Shown here: positions 42,150 through 51,550 of the stretch, piece after piece
How positions within the stretch are numbered: position 1 is the stretch's first letter
How the letters are laid out: every line of letters starts with the position of its first letter
Source: Cladopsammia gracilis
Lineage: Eukaryota > Cnidaria > Anthozoa > Scleractinia > Dendrophylliidae
DNA: 64,000 nucleotides
Reading direction: 5' to 3'
Assembly (NCBI GenBank): GCA_022457155.1
Contig: JAJGOT010000436.1
Coordinates: 312,001 to 376,000 of the forward strand
Notes under the pieces: generated by a model
Told to the model about the DNA's origin: nothing
Database searches by the model: none
Seen by the model: only the letters and a program-made list of their open reading frames with translations
Position numbers and translations under genes: made by a program

Positions 42150-42277
42150 TTTGATGCCTGAATAAGACAAAACATGAAATTCATGTTAATTCGGTAAAAT
42201 CTGGATATGAAGTGTGCCTTTTGACAAGTCTGAATATCGACGATTTGCTGTTTTTAGCAAAGCTTGGAGACAAGCGG
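42150..42277. repeat. Dispersed repeat, copy 2
   Basis: Same orientation as 12660-12787. The shared core includes AGTCTGAATATCGACGATTT and TTTGCTGTTTTTAGC. Confidence 0.75.
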
Positions 42278-42470
42278 TAAATAAATATTAACCAAATATT
42301 AACCAAATAAACATTATAATAATATCCCCATGCCCCTATATGATGAATTATGATGATATTGTATAATGGATATCAGATTAAATAGAAAGCTAGAATGAGA
42401 AAGGCTATATTTAAAAAAAGAGTCTAACATACTGGCTTTATACTTAATTAGGCCGGGTTTACCTTATACA

Positions 42471-42590
42471 CTAATTTCTAATTTTAAATCGCTGCTAAAT
42501 AGTCTCTTCTCCTGAATGGCCTAAGCGATCACATGACGCAATTAATGGTGCTCGTTCGCCTGGAAACAAATTAACAAAAAATAGTGAAAC
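42471..42590 (+). repeat. Diverged direct duplication, copy 2
   Basis: Partner of 41759-41880. Confidence 0.75.
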
Positions 42591-42773
42591 CTTGGTAATA
42601 GCGCTCATTACCGTTACCCGTCCAATAACAAATTTGGTACATTTCATTTTAAATCGTTACCGTTCCAAAGAGTTAACCTTGTGATCTATATCGTTATGTT
42701 CAAAGAGTTTGTCAGAAGCAAAATCCATACAATCGAAGCCCGACTACATTTAATCCTTAAGGACGTTCGCGCA

Positions 42774-42805
<32 letters not shown>

Positions 42806-42821
42806 TCTGATCACTGATCTT

Positions 42822-44081
42822 CTAATGCTCTTTTTTGCAAATCTTGCTATACTCATTACCTTGAATGTAATCCCCATGTAACTGATAGAACTTGGCTAGA
42901 ACATCGTACGCTGCTGCTTCCCTTTTCTTGTCTCCTATTTTCTTGGCAACCCATAGTGCTTGTTTTCCTTCTTTTATGCTCTTTTCGTAGTCTCCAGCCA
43001 TGTAATACGACTTGGCTAGAACATCGTACACTACTGCTTCCCTTTTCTTGTCTCCTATTTTCTTGGCAACACTTAGTGCTTGTTTTCCTTCGTTTATGCT
43101 CTTTTCGTAGTCTCCAGCCATGTAATACGCATTGGCTAGAACATTGTACGCTTCTGCTTCCCTTTTCTTGTCTCCTGTTTCCTTGGCAACACTTAGTGCT
43201 TGTTTTCCTCCTTCTATACTCTTTTCGTAGTCTCCAGCCTTGATATACGACCAGGCTAGAACATTGTACGCTTCTGTTTCCCTTTTCTTGTCTCCTGTTT
43301 CCTTGGCAACACTTAGTTCTTGTTTTCCTACTTCTATGCTCTTTTCGTGGTCTCCAGCATAGTAATACGAAAAGGCTAGAACAGTGTACGCGCTAGCTTC
43401 CCTTTCCTTGTCTCCTGTTTCCTTGGCAGCACTTAGTGCTTGTTTTCCTTCTTCTATGCTCTTTTCGTAGTCTCCAGCCTTGTAATACGACCGGGCTAGA
43501 ACAGTGTACGCGCCAGCTTCCCTTTCCTTGTCTCCTGTTTCCTTGGCAGCACTTAGTGCTTGTTTTCCTTCTTCTATGCTCTTTTCGTAGTCTCCAGCCT
43601 TGTAATACGACCGGGCTAGAACAGTGTACGCGCCAGCTTCCCTTTCCTTGTCTCCTGTTTCCTTGGCAGCACTTAGTGCTTGTTTTCCTTCTTCAATGCT
43701 CTTTTCGTAGTCTCCAGCATTGTAATACGAATTGGCTAGAACATCGTACGCTGCTGCTTCCCTTTTCTTGTCTCCTGTTTCCTTGGCAACACTTAGTGCT
43801 TGTTTTCCTTCTTCTATGCTCTTTTCGTAGTCTCCAGCATTGTAATACGAATTGGCTAGAACATCGTTCGCTGCTGCTTCCCTTCCCTTGTTTCCTGTTT
43901 CCTTGGTAACACTTAGTGCTTGTTTTCCTTCTTCTATGCTCTTTTCGTAGTCTCCAGCCTTGTTATACGACTTGGCTAGAACAGTGTACGCGTCAGCTTC
44001 CCTTTCCTTGTTTCCAGTCTCCTTGGCAGCACTTAGCGCTTGTTTTCCTTCTTCTATGCTCTTTTCGTAGTCTCCAGCCAT
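42822..44081 (-). CDS. Tandem TPR-repeat protein (at least 419 aa)
   Basis: Ten or more 40-residue tetratricopeptide repeats of the type AGDYEKSIEEGKQALSAAKE followed by TGDKEREAGAYTVLARSYYK. They resemble the TPR arrays of nephrocystin-3, kinesin-light-chain or GPSM2-like proteins, which bind protein partners through a superhelical groove. At DNA level the unit is 120 bp, and neighbouring units are nearly or fully identical (43441-43560 and 43561-43680 are the same). The frame stays open upstream of the first ATG to about 44243 and includes one more diverged repeat, so the true start is probably in an upstream exon. The last repeat ends ICKKEH before the stop. No catalytic domain lies in this exon. 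Confidence 0.85.
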   Translation of the reverse strand: MAGDYEKSIEEGKQALSAAKETGNKEREADAYTVLAKSYNKAGDYEKSIEEGKQALSVTKETGNKGREAAANDVLANSYYNAGDYEKSIEEGKQALSVAKETGDKKREAAAYDVLANSYYNAGDYEKSIEEGKQALSAAKETGDKEREAGAYTVLARSYYKAGDYEKSIEEGKQALSAAKETGDKEREAGAYTVLARSYYKAGDYEKSIEEGKQALSAAKETGDKEREASAYTVLAFSYYYAGDHEKSIEVGKQELSVAKETGDKKRETEAYNVLAWSYIKAGDYEKSIEGGKQALSVAKETGDKKREAEAYNVLANAYYMAGDYEKSINEGKQALSVAKKIGDKKREAVVYDVLAKSYYMAGDYEKSIKEGKQALWVAKKIGDKKREAAAYDVLAKFYQLHGDYIQGNEYSKICKKEH

Positions 44082-44246
44082 GTTATACGACTTGGCTAGA
44101 TCAACGTACGCGCGAGCTTCCCTTTTCTCGTTTCCTGTTTCCTTGGCAGCACTTAGCGCTTGTTTTCCTTCTTCTATGTTCTTTTCGTAGTCTCTAGCGT
44201 AGCACCTTCCATAACCCTTTCCTCTTGTTTCTAGTACTTTTCTTCA

Positions 44247-45061
44247 AGTAAACTGTCAACTACTGAAATTAAAATCATAAATAAAAGTATCATTGGTGCA
44301 AACGTGCAAACAACATGTGTGATGAATAAAGCAATCTGCAAACAAAATATACCTGACATACGTGATTGTCAAAACTGTACACCCCCAAAATGATCCTGAG
44401 CCCGTAATGATATCCAACACCGAAATAAGATTCCAAATTGACCCTGAAATAATCGCGACTCAAAATGGATTCCCTTTTTCATATTTCCCTCGAAATTATC
44501 CCCAAGTAATTGTCGTAATGGCGTTCGATCCTGAGTCATAAGGGTGGAACGTTACAGCACAAGTAAAAACGAGCACTTTTTATCAGACTAGACTTACGCT
44601 CTCAGTTTGGCATGCCTTCCGCCGGGTAGCCTGCGAGTCAGCCGGTTATTTTTCAAGAGCTTGGAAAAAAAAAAACTACTGCACGATTCTGAAGCTAGTG
44701 AAGTCCCCGGTCCTCGGGGCAAGTGAATAGTAAACTATGTTCCATACGCGCTACTGTATTTTTGGGATTATCAAACCGTTATTTTTGGTACAATAAACGA
44801 AGCTTTAAAATAACACTAAATCGGAATTTCGTGATTTTTTTCTTAACACTTAGAATGTTTTTATTCAGATATAAATTTCACTGAGTTTTGTTTCATCAAT
44901 TTCTGTGCAATCCTCTAGGAAAACCTTTTACGTACTCTTCCTTTCTATTATTTAAAAAGAAAAAGTTGAAAATACAAAATAAAGAATTTATTTGTAATTC
45001 TTAAAATTTTCACCTCTCATTTTATCAAATAAATGTCTCTAAAATGTTCCTCGGGATTTCT
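44247..45061. other. No gene recognised upstream of the TPR exon
   Basis: An acceptor-like TTTTAATTTCAG on the minus strand lies near 44265, but all three frames from it hit early stops. The rest is AT-rich. Confidence 0.4.
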
Positions 45062-45109
45062 CTGAGGTTAAAATGTTTATATAAAACTAAAATGTTTATA
45101 TAAAACGAC

Positions 45110-45139
45110 GTTTCGATCAGTTTTACTGATCTTCTTCAG
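45110..45139 (-). ncRNA. Hammerhead-like motif, inverted PLE-2 copy
   Basis: On the minus strand: CTGAAGA, a perfect GATCAG/CTGATC stem, then GAAAC. The core U-to-A change (CUGAAGA for CUGAUGA) would be expected to abolish normal cleavage. Confidence 0.45.
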
Positions 45140-45287
45140 GCTCTTCTTAAAATGTTTTCAAAATGGCGGATCGCTTTCTTGTTTTCAGCTTGGTAACCGT
45201 GCATGACACTTCGTGATTATTATACAACATGTAAATGTTGATGTGAAAGCGCGGGAACGCAGTAGTGCAGCAGTTGTTCACAGTTAG

Positions 45288-46128
45288 TCATTGTCTACTA
45301 CCATTTTTTTCCTCATCAAAGAACGAGTTTAGAACTGGTCTCCATGTTTCGATGTGGTCAAAATTGTTTACGACTTCCATCCCACGATGTTTTTGGCATA
45401 AGGACTCGATTCCCTCTAGAACTTTTCTTTGTTTCAGGCCTCTTTCCCTTGCTATGATCTTCGTGTTTGCCCAATCCACATCACTTCGGCACTCAACAGC
45501 ATGTCGTGCTAGGCCCCCATCTTCCTTGCCCATCCGTTTCTCGGCCGACTGAGTGTTTCCTTTGCGAAGGTCTTCATTTGTCAGTTTGACCTTGTTCATA
45601 TGTTCTTTCTTTCTTGTTTGGAAGAGGCGCCACGTTTCTCCCATATATACAGCATTATGGCAAGTTACACGGAATCTTATATACAACGCCTTTTTGCCTT
45701 TCACCGAGGGGTTCTTGACATGTTTGCTTAATCTCTTTAATCTTTCTTCCACGTTTGAATGCAACCCGAAAAGAGTGTCGTTTTGCAGTCCTCTTGAACT
45801 GCTCAGACAACCCTTTTAAATACGGTATTGTCACAGTTCCACGACATTCCTGTTCTTCTTGTTCTCGTCTGTCTGTCCGGTGAGGTCTTTCTTCCATATA
45901 CTTTCTCACTGTTTTTCTGGAGTACCCGTTGGCCACAAACACGCCCTTAATGTTGTGTAATTCATCTGCCAGGTGTTTCTCATCACATAAGGCCCTCAGC
46001 AAAACCTTTCACAATTGCTCTTTTCATGCTTCCTGGGTGATTGGACCTCTCTTTCACGTTTATATTCGTGTGGGTCTTCTTGTAATGGACTGAGTGTACT
46101 ATTTTCTTGGTCTTTCTGTTTACGATTT
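45288..46128 (-). pseudogene. Inverted PLE-2 fragment: RT tail and GIY-YIG
   Basis: Frames 46002-45655 and 45764-45288 on the minus strand cover the end of the RT region (ANGYSRKTVRKYMEE), the linker and the GIY-YIG domain (AVYMGETWRLFQTRKKEH). A frameshift lies near the GIY motif (KIPCNLP then stop), where the plus-strand copy is open. It starts abruptly near 46128. Confidence 0.85.
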
Positions 46129-46139
46129 CTGTGAGGCCC

Positions 46140-47684
46140 CAACAAAGGTACCATATGAAAAGATCATTGCAGAGACCGAAAAGATGTGTTCAGTGATCAA
46201 GGAAGAAGGGAGAAAGAGGAATGTGAGTGAGGATTAGATCACCAGAGAAGTAGATGAACTTAGAGAGGAAATAAAAAAGGTTCTAAGAAAAAAAAAAGAA
46301 CAAGAATTACAGCACGAATTTGACAAAAGAGGAAATGAGGTGAAAGAAAAAAGCCATGAAAGACAAAGAAAAGGTGTTCTTACCTGCAGATAAAGGACGG
46401 GTAATGGTCGCCATGGATCGATATTAGAACATAGGAGGTGAAGAAAGTTACGAATACAAGATGAAACAGGTGCTCATCGACCTGAAAGCACGACCCTCGG
46501 TAAGAGCAGGAGAGGACTGGGATTTAACAGACAAAGTGTGTCGTGATGGAGTAAAGGTCATAGACAGGATTATCGACAGAAAGAAATTAACAGAACATCA
46601 AGGCAACCGCTTAAAACCAAAGAATTGCCGTTCACCTAGACTCACTGGACTACCAAAGGTCCATAAAGAAGGGGTACCGATGAGAGGAATTGTGTCAATG
46701 GTAGGATCACCTTTTGAGAAGATTTCGAAGACCCTGATCCCAATCTTGAGAACTGTACAAGGGAGAAGTGGCCTTTATGTTAAGAATTCCAGAGAACTAA
46801 AAGAGAGAACCAAGGATTGGAGAGTAGAGAGAAACGAAATCCTGGTCAGCTATGATGTTAAGAACTTGTACCCTTCGATACCTATTGATAAGGCGTTGGA
46901 GCTGGTTGAAAGGCTGTTGAGTGAGAATAGAGATCTCGAGGAAACGACCACGATGAGTGTAACTTCAATAATGGAGTTGTTGAAGTGGATGTTTGATCTG
47001 ACTTATTGTGAATACGGTGGAAGTCATTATGTTTTGGACAGTGGACCAATAGGCCTTGGTGCCACGGGTGAAATTGCAATCATATACATGGAGGTATTTC
47101 AATTAAGGGCTATAGAAACGTCTCCGTATCCCCTAAATGTGTGGTTCTGGTACGTGGATGATAGTGAGACCAAGTGCAAGAAAGGAGAAGCTCCGAAGAT
47201 ACTAGACCACCTAAATACCATTGAACCAGGAGTTATTGTGTTCACAAAGGAAGACCAAGAAGAAGATGTTTTACCAGTACTTGATTTAAAGCAGACCGTA
47301 AACAGAAAGACCAAGAAAATAGTACACTCAGTCCATTACAAGAAGACCCACACGAATATAAACGTGAAAGAGAGGTCCAATCACCCAGAAAGCATGAAAA
47401 GAGCAATTGTGAATGGTTTTGCTGACAGGGCGAGGGCCTTATGTGATGAGAAACACCTGGCAGATGAATTACACAACATTGAGGACGTGTTTGTGGCCAA
47501 CGGGTACTCCAGAAAAACAGTGAGAAAGTATATGGAAGAAAGACCTCACCGGACAGACAGACGAGAACAAGAAGAACAGGAATGTCGTGGAACTGTGACA
47601 ATACCGTATTTAAAAGGGTTGTCTGAGCAGTTCAAGAGGACGACACTCTTTTCGGGTTGCATTCAAACCTGGAAGAAAGATTAA
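46140..47684 (+). pseudogene. PLE-2 reverse transcriptase
   Basis: An open frame at 46461-47684 with Penelope RT motifs LTGLPKVHKEGVPMRGIVS, ILVSYDVKNLYPSIPID, GPIGLGATGEIAIIYME and catalytic FWYVDDSE, followed by the conserved VLDLKQTV. Upstream, about 300 bp contain in-frame stops (for example within the segment after MVAMDRY), so the N-terminus is broken. A frameshift near 47640 separates it from the GIY-YIG domain. PLEs use such RTs for target-primed reverse transcription. Confidence 0.88.
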
Positions 47685-47689
47685 AGAGA

Positions 47690-48132
47690 TTAAGCAAACA
47701 TGTCAAGAACCCCTCGGTGAAAGGCAAAAAGGCGTTGTATATAAGATTCCGTGTACCTGCCATAATGCTGTATATATAGGAGAAACGTGGCGCCTCTTCC
47801 AAACAAGAAAGAAAGAACATATGAACAAGGTCAAACTGACAAATGAAGACCTTCGCAAAGGAAACACTCAGTCGGCCGAGAAACGGATGGGCAAGGAAGA
47901 TGGGGGCCTAGCACGACATGCTGTTGAGTGCCGAAGTGATGTGGATTGGGCAAACACGAAGATCATAGCAAGGGAAAGAGGCCTGAAACAAAGAAAAGTT
48001 CTAGAGGGAATCGAGTCCTTACGCCAAAAACATCGTGGGATGGAAGTCGTAAACAATTTTGACCACATCGAAACATGGAGACCAGTTCTAAACTCGTTCT
48101 TTGATGAGGAAAAAAATGGTAGTAGACAATGA
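47690..48132 (+). pseudogene. PLE-2 GIY-YIG endonuclease domain
   Basis: GIY-YIG nuclease motifs are GVVYKIPCTC and AVYIGETWRLFQTRKKEHM (GIY replaced by VVY, YIG intact), followed by LARHAVECRSDVDW. The domain is the usual C-terminal part of Penelope polyproteins and nicks target DNA. Here it is separated from RT by a frameshift. The frame ends at 48132. Confidence 0.88.
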
Positions 48133-48280
48133 CTAACTGTGAACAACTGCTGCACTACTGCATTCCCGCGCTTTCGCATCAACATTTACATGTTGTATAA
48201 TAATCACGAAGTGTCATGCACGGTTACCAAGCTGAAAACAAGAAAGCGATCCGCCATTTTGAAAACATTTTAAGAAGAGC

Positions 48281-48310
48281 CTGAAGAAGATCAGTAAAAC
48301 TGATCGAAAC
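48281..48310 (+). ncRNA. Hammerhead-like motif, PLE-2 3' end
   Basis: CTGAAGA (48281-48287), stem GATCAG/CTGATC, then GAAAC (48306-48310), identical to the inverted copy at 45110-45139. Confidence 0.45.
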
Positions 48311-48344
48311 GTCGTTTTATATAAACATTTTAGTTTTATAACCA

Positions 48345-49100
48345 GTGGCTTGTGGCGGGTTTTTGTCGCCTCACTTTGTATCAGTTACTTATTGATGGTT
48401 TTTACATATGTCGCTGTGTTGTGATTCTGTTACATTTGATCTTATTAAACCTGCCACAATTGTGGCCAGATTTATCCAACACAGGTGTTTGTTTTAATAG
48501 TCTCGTATTAAAGCAAGTAATCGGGAATTCAAGCGAAGCTCGCGCTTAAAAGTTGGCCTTGTTTATCACCGGCCTTGATATAAAACCAGACATTATGGCT
48601 AGACATAATGTAATTTATATCAAGGCATGGTGCTCACATGATAATCTGTTGGGTAAGGCTGTACCAGGTACGCCAAATCTAGCCAATGAGATTTGGGAGG
48701 CGTGGTTTCGAGGGTATATTAGGTCTAGTTCAATGATATTCTTCCTTCTCTCCTGTGTCATCGATAAGGAAAGATCACCTTGGAGTAAAATCTTACCCGC
48801 GTCCTTCCCCTTCTCCTACCAACGGATTATCATTGCTTTCGTGTTATATAAATTATTTTAGTTTAGTGTGTGGCGGGTTTTTGTCGCCCCACTTTGTATC
48901 AGTTACTTATTGATGGTTTTTACATATGTCGCTGTGTTGTGATTCTGTTACATTGGATCTTATTAAACCTGCTACAATTGTGGCCAGATTTATCCAACAC
49001 AGGTGTTTGTTTTAATAGTCTCGTATTAAAGCAAGTAATCGGGAATTCAAGCGAAGCTCGCGCTTAAAAGTTGGCCTTGTTTATCACCGGCCTTGATATA
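48345..49100. mobile_element. Tandem-repeat insertion in the PLE-2 3' flank
   Basis: About 240 bp starting TGTGGCGGGTTTTTGTCGCC at 48351 recur at 48869 (period 518) with three or so differences and end CCGGCCTTGATATAAA. The surrounding ATAAACATTTTA motif is split relative to the other PLE-2 end (45068-45100), marking this as an insertion. It could be a small LTR/TRIM element (two 240-bp repeats around 275 bp), but TG...CA termini and a primer site are not clear. It could also be 1.5 copies of a tandem repeat. Confidence 0.6.
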
Positions 49101-49213
49101 AATAAACATTTTAACCTCAAAGAATTTATTTAACCAAACTGTACATTGCCTGCTGGTTTTCAGCCATTTTGCAATTCCCTGAATATAAAATGTACAGAAA
49201 TCCGTGTGCAATG

Positions 49214-49466
49214 TTAGTAGTTACAGATAGAGAAAACTGGCTCAATTCTATTTCACGCTATTCCCGAACGGGTTGCCATTGTGGGCTAATTATACGAACT
49301 GTCGGACGGGGATTGCGAACGTTATTCTACGTTCGGGAATAACGAACAGTTTATCATTGCGTGTGCTAATTACGAACTGCCAGACGTGGATTGGGAACGT
49401 TATTCTTACCGTTCGGGAATAGCGTGAAATAGAATTGAGCCAGTTCTCTCTATCAGTAACTACTAA
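49214..49466. mobile_element. 253-bp MITE with 56-bp inverted ends
   Basis: It starts TTAGTAGTTACAGATAGAG and ends with the complement, CTCTATCAGTAACTACTAA; the arms differ at two positions. The interior has two diverged direct repeats (GCTAATTA...CGAACTG...GAACGTTATTC). It directly abuts the VLTF3-like gene's 3' end. Confidence 0.88.
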
Positions 49467-49473
49467 GCTGAAA

Positions 49474-50208
49474 TCAAGCAGAACATTTCCATCCTAATCT
49501 CAAAAAAATCTTTTCGCAGATTTCCTCGTGTTCCTTTTTTCTATCTTCCGTCTTGATCAAAACAAAGTTTTCCTTCTTCACATCATGTCCCAATCTTTTC
49601 AGCAAATGAAACAAAACAAACTGGGAATGAAGAAATTTCTTTCTCCCTCCAGCAATCAAATCATATTCGGATGAAAAAGCCTTGAAATCTTCAAGCAGCT
49701 GCGTTTCAAAATGACTGATGTCATCAACATATTTTCCTGTGATTAAAACCACCAACGCATTTTCATTTCCTTTCACAGAATTGACTGCAAATGTCGTCAC
49801 AAAATCGACAATGTGTTTCCTCGTGATTTCTTCTTTCCTGAAATAACAGAGGATTTCGGCAATCAACTTTTCAAGCTCGTCTTGTTTCATGTTGATTTTG
49901 TTTTTCCCCTGATATTTTTTCACGCAATCGGCGAAATGAGTGATTCGACCATATTTGCGATTGTTGACATTATTTGTTGAATATGTCTCAAGTTGAATTT
50001 TATTTTCATCTTCCTCTTCGCTTCGCTCCGCTTCCCACATGCCAGTTGAAATGAGAAATGGTTTCGCTCTTTCATTGAATTCATTTTCAAGATCTTCCGA
50101 CGAGCCGCCTTCCCGAAATCTTTCCATCACATCACCTAGGAGAGCAAAAAGAACAAACCGGTCATCACCGGTTAATTTTTCAACGAGGGAAAGATATTTC
50201 TCAAACAT
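49474..50208 (-). CDS. VLTF3-like viral late transcription factor (244 aa)
   Basis: The C-terminal half matches the pattern of the poxvirus/NCLDV late transcription factor VLTF3 family. YGRITHF (86-92) is followed by KYQGK (98-102), a helical stretch with EEITRKHI, then RKKFLHSQFVLFHLLKRLG (189-207) and a terminal FVLIKTEDR...LRLGW (215-240). In large DNA viruses this factor directs late (structural) gene transcription. The N-terminal zinc ribbon normal in the family is not visible; that place holds the acidic AERSEEED (60-67), encoded by a GGAGCGAAGCGA repeat. The ORF is intact, unlike the viral genes at 58-64 kb. The family call is by eye; a profile search against Pox_VLTF3 would settle it. 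Confidence 0.65.
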   Translation of the reverse strand: MFEKYLSLVEKLTGDDRFVLFALLGDVMERFREGGSSEDLENEFNERAKPFLISTGMWEAERSEEEDENKIQLETYSTNNVNNRKYGRITHFADCVKKYQGKNKINMKQDELEKLIAEILCYFRKEEITRKHIVDFVTTFAVNSVKGNENALVVLITGKYVDDISHFETQLLEDFKAFSSEYDLIAGGRKKFLHSQFVLFHLLKRLGHDVKKENFVLIKTEDRKKEHEEICEKIFLRLGWKCSA

Positions 50209-50238
50209 TTTTGAGAAAAAGAAATCTTGTCATTCAAA

Positions 50239-50538
50239 ATGGCCTCCCAAAATACATTTACCGACGAAAGCGATCATGAAAATTGTCTTACTTGCTCAGA
50301 GGAGGCGGAGCGAAGCGAAGATGAAACCCCAACAACATCTGACGAGGAATTCATTGTTTCTGATTCGGAGATGGAGGAAGAAAGCGAAGCTGAGCGAAGC
50401 GAAGACGCAATAGAACTCCTCTTTGAATCATTCATTAATCTCCAAGAGGAACACAAGATTCTCAAAAAGGAACTCCAAAAGCAAAGTTGCCTTCTTTGGG
50501 AAATCCACGGGGAATTGAAAGAAAGCAAAGCGAAGTGA
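50239..50538 (+). CDS. Small acidic coiled-coil protein divergent from the VLTF3-like gene
   Basis: Starts MASQNTFTDESDHENC; only 30 bp separate its ATG from that of the VLTF3-like gene on the other strand. The first 60 residues are strongly acidic with two AERSED motifs and a TSDEEFIVSDSEMEEE block rich in candidate CK2 sites. The rest is a predicted coiled coil (LLFESFINLQEEHKILKKEL). The frame is also open upstream to a TTG at 50227. I recognise no family; small size, acidity and context suggest a viral accessory or regulatory protein. Confidence 0.5.
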   Translation: MASQNTFTDESDHENCLTCSEEAERSEDETPTTSDEEFIVSDSEMEEESEAERSEDAIELLFESFINLQEEHKILKKELQKQSCLLWEIHGELKESKAK

Positions 50539-50573
50539 AGCTGAGCGAAGCGAAGCTGAGCGAAGCGAAGCGG
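50520..50573 (+). repeat. GAGCGAAGCGAAGCT tandem repeats
   Basis: Three tandem GAGCGAAGCGAAGC units overlap and follow the end of the acidic ORF. The same motif occurs singly inside viral ORFs at 50018, 50307, 50392, 60604 and 63518. Confidence 0.85.
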
Positions 50574-50758
50574 TGTTTTGAAATCATGAATATGAATGAC
50601 AAACATTCATATTCATGGTGGCATTCTCGGAAAGCTGAATAACCTGTCACTCCACGTGCACACACACGCATGCAGGTCCATTGTGGTTTTTGCTTCTTTT
50701 GTCCGGCGCGTGCTACTTATCTGCCTACGATAAATGTTCACGTGAAAGACAATAGATT

Positions 50759-50849
50759 ACATTCCACACTTCCCTAACAACCCGAGTCGCTGAAGATCAA
50801 CACAAAAATTATTTTTGGCTCAACCTGTTGATAGGGAAGTGTGGAATGT
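50759..50849. repeat. 17-bp perfect inverted repeat with 57-bp loop
   Basis: ACATTCCACACTTCCCT (50759-50775) and AGGGAAGTGTGGAATGT (50833-50849). The spacer is not palindromic. It could be the end of a small foldback element. Confidence 0.8.
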
Positions 50850-51034
50850 CTCGACGTCATACGTGACGTGTCTGGGAAGTGAATCATCACAAGAAACGAT
50901 GGCTAAGACAGCTTTTCCACATCGCTCAATGGAACCCAAGAATTGAATTTATCAGGGTAGCTTTTCCATTTTACAAGCGCGAGTTTTCGCTTATTATCGC
51001 GGCGAATAATCATTTCAATGCGAAAAATATCATC

Positions 51035-51148
51035 ACACAGGGAGGTTACCATTTGTCACACAGGGCGGTTACCATTTGTCGCACAGGGAGGTTACCATTT
51101 GTCACACAGGGAGGTTGTCATTTGTCACCCAGGGAGGGATTTCATTTG
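51035..51148 (+). repeat. 23-bp minisatellite, about five units
   Basis: Units of CACACAGGGAGGTTACCATT with TGT spacing; later units diverge to GGTTGTCATTTG and GGGATTTCATTTG. Confidence 0.85.
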
Positions 51149-51150
51149 TT

Positions 51151-51170
51151 TTCCACTGAATTCAGTGGAA
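51151..51170. repeat. 20-bp perfect palindrome
   Basis: TTCCACTGAATTCAGTGGAA is its own reverse complement. Function unknown. Confidence 0.9.
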
Positions 51171-51475
51171 GGCATTTTGAAATTTGAATATGGTGGGTTT
51201 TGGATTTTTTCCAGTCTCCAAAATAACTATTGCTTTTGATTTGATTTGATTTTCGAATTTTCGATTTTGTTTTTTTTTTTTTGAACTTTTTACCCGGATG
51301 GAACTTTTCAGAGGATTGTTTTTCAAAATCATTTTTTGGGATGAAAATCATTCTCCAGAAAAATTGGGTTGAAAATCTTTCTCCAGATCTGTGTCCAGAA
51401 AAAATAATTTTCAAAAAAATCATTCTCCAGAAAAAAATCATTTTTCAGAAATTATTTTTTCCAGTTTTTATCTCG

Positions 51476-51495
51476 TTAATGCGCATGCGCATTAA
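51476..51495. promoter_or_regulatory. 20-bp palindrome containing a consensus NRF-1 site
   Basis: TTAATGCGCATGCGCATTAA is a perfect palindrome whose centre TGCGCATGCGCA is the consensus NRF-1 (alpha-Pal) site. The flanking CTCG/CGAG extends the symmetry with a one-base gap. A second related core, ACGCATGCGCGT, is at about 56633. No clear gene start lies nearby. Confidence 0.6.
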
Positions 51496-51550
51496 GCGAG
51501 ATTTCGGAGTCAGTCACGAAAAAAGGGACAAAAGTTGTTAACAAAATTTT

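Larger units (their letters stand above)
45062..48338 (+). mobile_element. Head-to-head Penelope-like pair PLE-2
   Basis: A plus-strand copy (about 46130-48338) with RT and GIY-YIG is joined at its 5' end to an inverted, 5'-truncated copy of its 3' portion (46128-45062). The inverted repeats exceed 1 kb and are almost identical. Both ends carry the GATCAG...CTGATCGAAACGTCG terminal motif. Each copy has a different frameshift, so the mutations came after the duplication. Confidence 0.9.

Noticed and set aside
42956..44197. Long plus-strand frames rich in LVFLLLCSFRSLQP opposite the TPR gene
   Set aside because: They are antisense shadows of the 120-bp TPR repeat; the minus-strand reading has the conserved TPR pattern.
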